The notes under the pieces: model-generated
Told to the model about the DNA's origin: nothing
What the model saw: only the letters and a program-made list of their open reading frames with translations
The model's database searches: none
Shown: in pieces, positions 56,736 through 63,546 of the stretch
Numbering within the stretch: the first letter of the stretch is position 1
Layout of the letters: every line of letters begins with the position of its first letter
Assembly: GCA_963664045.2 (NCBI GenBank)
Contig: CAXXGT010000015.1
Location: 285,765 to 349,764 of the forward strand
Length of the DNA stretch: 64,000 nt
DNA from: JAPPHA01 sp963664045
GTDB taxonomy: Bacteria > Pseudomonadota > Alphaproteobacteria > Rhodobacterales > Rhodobacteraceae
Reading direction: 5' to 3'
Position numbers and translations under genes: made by a program

Positions 56736-59095
56736 CTATCAAGATCACACACTTGACTCTGGGGTGATTTTGTGCGATTCGCCTGACCATGCAGATTGGC
56801 ATGCGTCAGATCTCGTCGGAGACAGTAGAGTGGTTCAGGACGGCCTGCAACGCCGGCGAGCTGTCGCGGACGGCGCTGGCCCACGAACTCTGCCTTAAGG
56901 AGAACTGGTTTGGCCGCATTGGCCGGCTGTGTCTTGCATCGGCGCGCAAGCTTCTGCCGCGCCTGGCCAAGGAACTGGGCGTGCGTCTGCCGGAGGCGGA
57001 GGCGCTGGCGCTTGATCCGCACGCCCGCCCCCTTTCGGACTTCCCCGACAGTTCTGTCGCGTGTTCGCTTGGGGAGCTCGGTCCCCTGTCGCTTGAGTTG
57101 GTGAGGGCACCGCAGGAGCGCCGCCGCTGGGAGGCGATGATCGAGAGCCATCATCCGGAGGGATGGCGCCGTCCGCCGGGCGGCCAGGTCCGGTACTGGG
57201 TTCGTTCGGAGCCCTATGGGGTGCTGGGCGGCATCGGCTTCACTGCGGCCGGGATCCAGCTTGGGCCGCGTGACGGCGTCATCGGCTGGTCGGCTGATGC
57301 CCGGGTGGCCAACATCGCCAAGGTCGTGTGCAACCATCGCTTCCTGTTGCTTCCCGGTGTTCGGGTGAAGGGTCTTGCGTCCCGGGTTCTGCGTCTGGCG
57401 ACGGACCGGATTGCCGATGACTGGGCGTCGGCCTACGGTGAGCGCCCGGTGCTGGTGCAGAGTTTCACCGGGCCGGGGCAGTCCGGCCTGAGCTACCGGG
57501 CCGCGGGGTGGAAGTGCTGCCCGAAGCTGACGTCGGGACGGCGTTCGGGCGTGAGCCGCGCGGTCTGGCTCAGGCCGCTGGTGGAGGGCTGGCACCAGGT
57601 TCTGTGCCGTGCACCGAAGCGGGTTCTCGGCTGGTCCGGATCGCTGTATTGTGCGGGGGGATGGGCTGCACGGGAATACGCCCGCAGCCCGCACCCCGAC
57701 GGTCGGGTCAGGCGCCGGATTGCGCTGATGGGTGCGGCCTGGATGAACTGTCTTGGCGAACATCTGCCGTCGATCTTCCCGGGGCGTGCGGAGCAGACGG
57801 CGGCGTACCGGTTGCTGTCCAATGACGCGGTGACGATGGACCACATTCTGGATTCACATGTCGAGCAGACGGTTGAGCGGTGCGGCGTCGAGCGGTTCGT
57901 GCTGGCTGTTCAGGACACGACAACGCTGAATTATGACGACCTGTCAAAGACTTCGGGCCTCGACGACCTTGGCGGGGGCGGCAAGGGCACCTCGGGCATT
58001 CTGGCCCATTTCGGCGTGGCGGTGAACGCGGTGGGCCGGCCTCTCGGGATATATACGGCGGACACGGACTTCCGTCAGGCCGAAGACAAGGACAGTGTCC
58101 GCTGGGTGGACGGCCTGGAGCGGGCACAGGAACTCGCGCGCGCCTGCCCGGACACCCGGGTGGTGACGGTCTGCGACCGCGAGGGCGACTTCTGGGACCT
58201 GATCTCGCGGGCGCGGGACATCGGGGCGGCATTGCTGGTGCGGGCGAGCCGGGGGACGCAGCGTCGGGTGGCGCTGGCCTCCGGAGGCGACGCGAACCTG
58301 TGGGACCATGTGCTGGGGACGGACCCGGTGGGCAGGCGGACGATCGAGGTTCCCGCCTGCGGGGGACCGAACCGCAGGAAGGGGCGCACGGCGAAGCTGA
58401 CCCTGCGCTGCACGCCTGTGGACCTGCTCCCCCCGAAGGACCGGGGGGACGAGCCGCCGCGCCGCATGATCGCCGTCTCGGCCCTCGAGGAGAACCCGCC
58501 CCGTCGCCCGTCGCTGCCGGCATCGAAGACGGGGAAGAAGAAGAAGAACCAACCGCTGCACTGGATGCTGCTGACCACCGAGGGCCAGGGCGACCTCGAC
58601 ACCGCCTGCACGGTGCTGCGCTGGTACGAACTGCGCTGGAGGATCGAACGGTTCTTCCATGCGCTGAAGGTCGGCACCCGCATCGAGGACCGCCGCCTCG
58701 ACGAGGCCGACGACCTGCGCAAGTGTCTCGCCTTCGACGCGATCACCGCGTTCCGGGTGTGGGATCTTTCGCTTCTGGCTCGCGAGAGGCCGGACGACCC
58801 GGCCGGACAACATGTCACCGGGGACGACATCCGGGCACTCTGTGCCCTTGCCTCACACTATGGCTTCAAGGTTCCCCGGGGACCGCCGGAGATGACCATC
58901 GCGGGCTTCGTCGTGCTCACCGGCGGCCTGGCGGGATTCCATCCCTCGAAACGCCAGCCCTTGCCCGGCACGCAGAAGCTCTGGGAGGGCGTGAGGTTCC
59001 TGTCCACCGCAGTCATCGGCATCCAGGCCATGCAGGAATGGGGCAGGAAAAACCGAAAAGGAGAAAACCCGGAGTTAAGTGTGATAAATTGATAG
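56736..59095 (+). mobile_element. DruA-IS4 insertion sequence, copy 2 (nesting level 5)
   Basis: 2360 bp with the same ends as copy 1. The 9-bp duplication CCCCGCGAC lies at 56727-56735 and 59096-59104. Sequence is nearly identical to copy 1 with scattered point changes. It splits the large serine recombinase gene. Confidence 0.93.
56789..59092 (+). CDS. DruA(DUF4338)-IS4/Tn5-type fusion transposase, copy 2
   Basis: A 767-residue protein differing from copy 1 at a handful of residues (for example Lys for Glu near residue 61, Ala for Glu near 275, Asp for Glu near 670, Leu for Met near 725, Arg-Phe and Thr near 735-740). Catalytic Asp376, Asp463, Glu620 and the YREK motif are unchanged. The differences show the copies have diverged a little or came from separate donors. 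It is intact. Confidence 0.93.
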   Translation: MQIGMRQISSETVEWFRTACNAGELSRTALAHELCLKENWFGRIGRLCLASARKLLPRLAKELGVRLPEAEALALDPHARPLSDFPDSSVACSLGELGPLSLELVRAPQERRRWEAMIESHHPEGWRRPPGGQVRYWVRSEPYGVLGGIGFTAAGIQLGPRDGVIGWSADARVANIAKVVCNHRFLLLPGVRVKGLASRVLRLATDRIADDWASAYGERPVLVQSFTGPGQSGLSYRAAGWKCCPKLTSGRRSGVSRAVWLRPLVEGWHQVLCRAPKRVLGWSGSLYCAGGWAAREYARSPHPDGRVRRRIALMGAAWMNCLGEHLPSIFPGRAEQTAAYRLLSNDAVTMDHILDSHVEQTVERCGVERFVLAVQDTTTLNYDDLSKTSGLDDLGGGGKGTSGILAHFGVAVNAVGRPLGIYTADTDFRQAEDKDSVRWVDGLERAQELARACPDTRVVTVCDREGDFWDLISRARDIGAALLVRASRGTQRRVALASGGDANLWDHVLGTDPVGRRTIEVPACGGPNRRKGRTAKLTLRCTPVDLLPPKDRGDEPPRRMIAVSALEENPPRRPSLPASKTGKKKKNQPLHWMLLTTEGQGDLDTACTVLRWYELRWRIERFFHALKVGTRIEDRRLDEADDLRKCLAFDAITAFRVWDLSLLARERPDDPAGQHVTGDDIRALCALASHYGFKVPRGPPEMTIAGFVVLTGGLAGFHPSKRQPLPGTQKLWEGVRFLSTAVIGIQAMQEWGRKNRKGENPELSVIN

Positions 59096-59705
59096 CCCCG
59101 CGACCGGCAACGCCGACCGCAAACGTCTGCTCGGCCTGCTCATCGAGGACGCGACCCTGACCCGCGAGGGACTGCGGGCAAGCATCGGTCTTCGCCTGCG
59201 GGGCGGCAAGACCCACACGTTCCGGGTCGATCTGCCGCGACGCTACCCGGATGCTATCCGACGCATGCCCCGCGACGACGACGCGAAGCGTGAGATCCGC
59301 GCCCTCGTGGACCAAGCCCTCGACAACGCCACGGTGGCGGAAGAACTGAACAGGCGCGGACGCACCGACGCGCGGGGGGACCCCTATACGGCGCGGTGCA
59401 TTCAGGAGTTCCGGAGCAACTGGAACTGGCCCAGTTGCACCCAGCTGCATCGCGCCGGGCTTCGCGAACAAGGTTATGTCAGCGAGCACGAACTCGCGTC
59501 GACAATGGGGATCCATTCGTGCACAGTGCGGCAACGGGCTCACCGCAAACAGGGCATCGAGGCCCGCCGCTTCAAGGTCGGTCGGAGAACGTTCACCATG
59601 TACAAAGAGCTGTCCAGCGGCACCGCCGAAAACTGCGATCCGGGCCTCGCATGTCCCCGGGATCCCGGCCTGTCACCACAACAAAACGAGAAGGATGCAT
59701 CATGA
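59096..59705 (+). pseudogene. Large serine recombinase, 3' part
   Basis: After the duplicated CCCCGCGAC, the frame continues GNADRKRLLGLLIEDATLTR, REIRALVDQALDNATVAEEL, and a C-terminal HTH-like tail (GYVSEHELASTMGIHSCTVR, EARRFKVGRRTFTMY) to the stop at 59703-59705. These C-terminal helices probably help DNA recognition. The stop is about 10 bp from the junction with the DDE gene. Confidence 0.85.
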
Positions 59706-59714
59706 ATCCTTCGA

Positions 59715-60503
59715 CTTTCCGGCGGGATGGTATGGCCGAGCATGCAGCAGCGAGATGCCCAGCCTGCCGCAGATCATCATCAATTGCCGGGAGCGGAAGT
59801 TGGCGCCGTTGTCGCAGAACAATCTCTCCACCAGGCCCCTGCGCAGGATCGCCTCCTTCAGAACGACCAGGTAGTCGGCCGCGGTCTCGCCGAAGGCGAA
59901 ATGCGCATACGGGACAACCCGGGTCGCGTCGTCGAGCAGGGCAATCAGGTAGGTCTTTCTCTTCCGCCCCCGCGCGTCCCTGACCTTCGGGCCGTGCATG
60001 ACATCCGACTGCCAGAGCTGGCCGGCCGCCTCGGTGGCGAAGCGGCGCAGGTCCCCGGACGGCGCGTCCGCGCGGCGCTTCATCAGCCCCTCCCGGGTGA
60101 ACAGCCGGTGGAGCGTCGAGGGAGCGATGACGACATCGTCGGGGACGGCGCCCGTGGCCCGCGCCCGCGCGATGACCTGCCGGACGCTGAGGTCCATGTT
60201 CTCCCGGCGGGTCGCAAGCAGGGTCTCGACAACATCGCCCGGCATCTTCCGGATCGAGCCGCGGTCCCTGCGGCGCTTGGGCATCAGCCCGTCGAAACCC
60301 GACTTTCGGTACGCGCGGATCCAGCTCCGCATCGTCGTCACCGCAACCTTGCGCCGGCCCGACCCCGGGATCGTCACCTCCCGTTGCGATTGCCGCTTCA
60401 GGTACGGCGCCACCTCGTCCGGCGGAAGGTGCAGGGCCTCCGAGATCATGGCGAAGCGAAACAGTGCGACGTCCTTCCGCTCGTCGTTGATCGTGTCTTT
60501 CAT
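59715..60503 (-). pseudogene. TnsB/Mu-type DDE transposase, 5' half
   Basis: Residues 1-263, from ATG 60503 with GGAGG 8 bases upstream. An HTH region (REVTIPGSGRRKVAVTTMRS, WIRAYRKSGFDGLMPKRRRD) leads to the integrase core: Asp167 in LWQSDVMHGPKV, TYLIALLDDATRVVPYAHF, Asp231 in LFCDNGANFRSRQ. It breaks after PYHPAGK. Joined to 50770-50255 the protein has 434 residues and exactly 35 residues between Asp231 and Glu267, the D-35-E spacing. The gene was intact before the serine-recombinase element entered. Confidence 0.88.
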
Positions 60504-60517
60504 GGTGATGTCCTCCG

Positions 60518-61276
60518 TCATTCCGGGCTCCGATGCGCCGGTTGGCCCCATCTGCCGCGATCGGCATCCCCGAAACAGGGTTCGAATGGTGTTGGAGGCC
60601 CGGCCGGGGATTTCCCACCCAGTCCGGGAGGCCGGAATCCGACCGGAGGAGGCAGGAACTGCAACTGGCTCGTTATCTCCCGGCGCAGGTCGACCAGCAG
60701 CGTTTCGGTGCCGAGCGCGGCGCGCATCGACACCAGGTCCGCCGGAGTTCCCCTGAACAGGTCAGGGCGCAGCGTGACCACGGCCGCCAGGAAGACCGAA
60801 ACCGCAATGAATGCGCCACACAGACCGCGGATCGCGTTCGACAACTCGTCACGGTGAGGGAACAGGCGCCTGGCCGCCGCCCATCGGCTCGGGGCCTCGG
60901 CGAGAACGACCATGTCGTCCTCGATCTCCTGCAGCGAACCGCGGCGGCGGGCCGCAGCGAAATCCGGAAGACGGCTGAACGTGGTCTGGCAGTCACGGCA
61001 GTCGAACCGGGCAACGCGCAGTGGAACCGGCGTCTTCCGCCCGTAGGTCCCGTGACGCATCGTCCCGCAGTCGCGCCGGCAGAGATCCTTCAGGCAGGGA
61101 GGAAAGGTTGCATTCCTCCACTCCTCCCGGCTAACGTACTCCTCGGCGGTCAGTTCTGTTTCAAAGCGTAGCTGTACTGGTCGCCCATGGCCCGGCGAGG
61201 GGACAATCGCGCGGGCCACCCTTTTCTGTCTCAGGTCATTTGCGGCGTCCCGCCAGCCGGAAAGAGCGACAGGCAA
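60518..61276 (-). CDS. DUF6431-like zinc-ribbon protein of the TnsB/C-like transposon
   Basis: Up to 252 residues. The recognisable start is QLRFETELTAEEYVSREEWR, followed by a Cys-rich finger: CLKDLCRRDCGTMRHGTYGR and VARFDCRDCQTTFSRLPDF. Helical C-terminal part ends LPPPVGFRPPGLGG. It precedes the DDE gene by 15 bp and is the first gene of the set. Position and zinc ribbon suggest a DNA-binding partner, perhaps doing the target choice that TniQ/TnsD does in Tn7-like elements; that is inference. No TniQ motif is present. The DUF number is from memory of the pattern. Confidence 0.65.
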   Translation of the reverse strand: MPVALSGWRDAANDLRQKRVARAIVPSPGHGRPVQLRFETELTAEEYVSREEWRNATFPPCLKDLCRRDCGTMRHGTYGRKTPVPLRVARFDCRDCQTTFSRLPDFAAARRRGSLQEIEDDMVVLAEAPSRWAAARRLFPHRDELSNAIRGLCGAFIAVSVFLAAVVTLRPDLFRGTPADLVSMRAALGTETLLVDLRREITSQLQFLPPPVGFRPPGLGGKSPAGPPTPFEPCFGDADRGRWGQPAHRSPE

Positions 61277-61480
61277 GCGAAAACAGCCGGCCGCGGCCGG
61301 CCTGCGCCAGAAAAGCCGTTTGATATTGTTCCTGACCGGACAGGGTGGCTACTTGAAAAACCCTTCCTGGGGAAGAAGCCTTGTCCCGGATTGTCCCTGG
61401 ATCACTGAAAAAACTGTCGGCAGGGAACGTGGGACAAAACCGCCGTTTCAAGCCAGAATATTCCGGGACCCAACAGCCGG

Positions 61481-62105
61481 CCGCATCGTCACCATGGACG
61501 CGATGCACGCCCAGCACGAGACCGCGCGCTGCCTTCTCGGGCGACGCGCCGACTATGTCGTCACCGCGCTCAAGCAGAACCAGGAGACCATCCTCGACGA
61601 CCTCAAGGCGATCGACTTCGACGACGCGCCCTTGCACGAGACCGTCGAGAAGGGCCATGGACGCTTCGAGCGTCGGCAGTGCGCCGTCGTCGACCTCTCC
61701 GGCGCCCAATGGGACGGCTACGCCGCCCTCCACGGGCGCAGGCAGGCCATGCGCATCGAGCGCGAGCGCGAGATTCTCAAGACCGGCGAGCGCAGCGTCG
61801 AGGTGACCTGGTGCCTCACCTCGCTCGGCCCCGAATGCGCCGGACCCGAGGAACTGCTGGAACTGGTGCGCAACCATTGGGTGATAGAGAACCGGGTCCA
61901 TTACGTGCGCGACTTCACCTACGACGAGGACCGCTGCAGGGCCCATGTGCGCCACATGCCGCGCAACCTTTCCTGCCTGACGAACGCAGCCATCGCCATC
62001 GTGCGCTGCGACGGGCGCTTCAGCTACATGCCCGAGGCGAACCGGCACTACGCAGCCCGCGCCCAGGAGGCCATCGACGCGATCCTGATCCCGCCCGGCG
62101 CGTGA
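61481..62105 (+). pseudogene. DruA-ISAs1 fusion transposase, 3' half
   Basis: Continues the gene at 47318-48486. It begins RIVTMDAMHAQHETARCLLG, holding the second catalytic Asp (TMDAMH), then ADYVVTALKQNQETIL, VTWCLTSL, VIENRVHYVRDFTYDEDRCR (catalytic Glu in VIENRVH) and ends IDAILIPPGA. Counted from 47318, 1169 plus 625 bases make 598 codons including the stop, in frame. Confidence 0.88.
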
Positions 62106-62439
62106 TCCGTCTGTCCTGACCGTGCGAGGAGCGCACGGAACGCGCCGCCGGACGGCGCGAAGGAACAGCCGTGCCCGAACAGCCCGAAAATCGTGTCCAG
62201 CCCGCCCTGGAAGGCCACGGGTCGTCGCCAAAACCGGTGCGCAGATGACCCGGGACGCATCAAGCATGACCGCTCTTCGTCACGTTGGCCCCGCAGACTC
62301 GACAATAAAATGGCCCTGCAAGGAATCGCACTTTCCTCCCCGGCCTGAACGCCGAGGTTTCCAGCGCGAAAAGTTGATGAGACACGCCCGAAGTCAACCA
62401 GATTCGACCATACCTGAAGGACTTGCAGAAGCTCTGGCG

Positions 62440-62560
62440 GCGTATCCGGACAGTAGTACCGGGCAACCCGGAGCCCGGTCGGGGTCTTGCGCCCGTAGGT
62501 GCCGTGACGGGCGAACCGGCAACCCCCGTCGGGGCAATGGCATTCGGATAAGGTTTTTTA
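62440..62560 (-). pseudogene. Second DUF6431-like zinc-ribbon stub
   Basis: The minus strand reads ECHCPDGGCRFARHGTYGRK then TPTGLRVARYYCPD before losing the pattern. It parallels CGTMRHGTYGRKTPVPLRVA of the gene at 60518. It lies just outside the right tip of TnpB copy 2, and a Toprim stub lies outside the left tip (45525). Confidence 0.55.
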
Positions 62561-62574
62561 TCGTTCGGATAAGG

Positions 62575-62616
62575 AAGCCCCCGTGCTTCGGGCGTTTTGC
62601 CGGAAGCCGGGGGCTT
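62575..62616. terminator. Strong stem-loop
   Basis: AAGCCCCCG (62575-62583) pairs with CGGGGGCTT (62608-62616), with further pairing possible in the loop. Two direct TTCGGATAAGG copies precede it (about 62543 and 62563). It may be a bidirectional terminator or part of a transposon end. Confidence 0.5.
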
Positions 62617-62899
62617 GATGGTGGTCTGGTTCTGTCAGGCGGCGGTTCGCTTCTGCCACTTGCTCCTTGGTTGCCTGGATTCCCGCTTGTAGCTTCGCCC
62701 TGGCCTCTCGCGCTGGATGCACCTTGAGAGGCCGGTCATGATTCTCCTGACCGATTGGGCGACCATCTGGCTCTGCCTGAGGAACATGGCCTCGATTTCG
62801 CGTAAGCGGGTAAACGGCGACGTCTGATAATTCGGTTGCTCACGCGAGGGTTGGGTGGGGATAATTCCGGTCATTCATCAATGATCGGAGGAAATTGTC

Positions 62900-63184
62900 A
62901 TGTCAGGTTTGAATGGTTCGGCTGGTTCCCGTCGTGCGCCGGTGGTGCGCAGCGCAGACGAGTGGAGCGGCATCATGGCGGACTTCGAGCGCTCGGGGCT
63001 GTCGCAACGGGAGTATTGCGAGTCCCGTGGGCTGTCCCCGAAGACCTTCTCGAACTGGCGGTGCCGTCTCCGCCCTGGGGGCGGGAAGGGTTCCTTTGTC
63101 GAGCTTGCGCCGCCTGCGGTATCCGGCTGGGACGTCGAGCTTGACCTGGGCGACGGGGTTGTCCTGCGGGTTCGGCGGTCGTGA
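62900..63184 (+). CDS. tnpA: IS66 accessory protein TnpA
   Basis: A 94-residue protein: SADEWSGIMADFERSGLSQR, EYCESRGLSPKTFSNWRCRL (HTH), then a basic tail ending VVLRVRRS. This is the short IS66 TnpA (W...F..SGxSxxxFCxxxGIxxxTFxxWxxRL). GGAGG lies upstream. Its stop overlaps the tnpB start by 4 bp. Confidence 0.82.
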   Translation: MSGLNGSAGSRRAPVVRSADEWSGIMADFERSGLSQREYCESRGLSPKTFSNWRCRLRPGGGKGSFVELAPPAVSGWDVELDLGDGVVLRVRRS

Positions 63185-63546
63185 TGCTCGGCGGCTGGCC
63201 GCGGGGCGGCATCTGGCTGTCGACGGACCCGGCCGACATGCGGCGCAGTTTCGACGGGCTGTGCGCGCTGGTGTCGGGCCATCTCGGGTGCAATCCGGCC
63301 GATGGACGCTGGTACGTGTTCGTCAACCGGCGCCGGACCATCGTAAAGGTCCTCGGCTTCGAGCGGGGCGGCTTCTTCATCTGGTCCAAGCGCCTGGAGC
63401 AGGGCCTGTTCGCCCCGCCTCCGGCCTCCGGCCATGCGGCGCTTGCATTGTCTTCGACCGAGTTGATGGCCCTGATCGACGGCATCGACGTCACCGTTCG
63501 CCGCCGTCGCAAGCGTTACGGCGGTCCCCGGCTGGCGTCCGGGTGA
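63181..63546 (+). CDS. tnpB: IS66 accessory protein TnpB (Orf2)
   Basis: A 121-residue protein with the family hallmarks IWLSTDPADMRRSFDGLCAL, RWYVFVNRRRTIVKVLGFER, GGFFIWSKRLEQGLFA. It is required with TnpA and TnpC for IS66 movement by an unknown mechanism. It is not related to the RNA-guided TnpB nucleases at 28243 and 45992. Intact. Its last 31 bases overlap tnpC on the opposite strand. Confidence 0.88.
   Translation: MMLGGWPRGGIWLSTDPADMRRSFDGLCALVSGHLGCNPADGRWYVFVNRRRTIVKVLGFERGGFFIWSKRLEQGLFAPPPASGHAALALSSTELMALIDGIDVTVRRRRKRYGGPRLASG

Larger units (their letters stand above)
50774..59717 (+). mobile_element. Serine-recombinase element, interrupted (nesting level 4)
   Basis: Inserted in the DDE gene. 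Only CTT is shared at the two junctions (50771-50773 and 59715-59717), which fits the 2-3 bp core of a large serine recombinase and not a DDE duplication. Minus two IS copies, and counting the intron, the element is about 4.2 kb. Gene order on the plus strand: DUF5372-like protein, HTH protein, unknown 92-aa protein, large serine recombinase ending 10 bp from the junction. Confidence 0.85.
48487..61475 (-). mobile_element. TnsB/TnsC-like transposon with zinc-ribbon and Toprim genes, interrupted (nesting level 3)
   Basis: The ends are TGTTG... at 48487 and ...CAACA at 61475. A 5-bp duplication GCCGG lies at 48482-48486 and 61476-61480, as for Mu/Tn7/Tn5053-type DDE transposons. Both ends contain repeated GGGACAAT/TGTCCCACGTT-like boxes, candidate transposase sites. 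Without the inserted serine-recombinase element it is about 4.05 kb and carries four co-directional minus-strand genes: zinc-ribbon (60518-61276), DDE (60503 and downstream), ATPase (49452-50252), Toprim (48496-49455). Confidence 0.88.
47231..62318 (+). mobile_element. DruA(DUF4338)-ISAs1 transposon, interrupted (nesting level 2)
   Basis: Terminal inverted repeats CAGGGCGATTTTATTGTC (47231-47248) and the complement of CAGGGCCATTTTATTGTC (62301-62318), 17 of 18 matching and starting CAGGG as ISAs1 ends do. A 10-bp target duplication CAAGGAATCG lies at 47221-47230 and 62319-62328. Without its insert the element is about 2.09 kb with a single 597-codon gene. Confidence 0.9.
45949..62380 (-). mobile_element. 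Solo TnpB element, copy 2, interrupted by a 15-kb nest
   Basis: Left part 45949-47230 and right part 62319-62380. With the insert and one copy of the 10-bp duplication removed, it is about 1334 bp and matches copy 1 (28200-29530) end to end; the break falls in the leader upstream of tnpB. Copy 1 shows the uninterrupted sequence CAAGGAATCGCACTTTCC at the insertion point. This is nesting level 1. Confidence 0.88.

Noticed and set aside
47318..59092. Druantia phage-defence system suggested by DruA-like domains
   Set aside because: No DruE-type helicase or other Druantia genes are present, and each DUF4338 domain is fused to a complete DDE transposase with inverted repeats and target duplications.
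62543..62616. CRISPR-like repeats (two TTCGGATAAGG copies)
   Set aside because: Only two 11-base copies with a short gap; better read as part of a transposon end or terminator.
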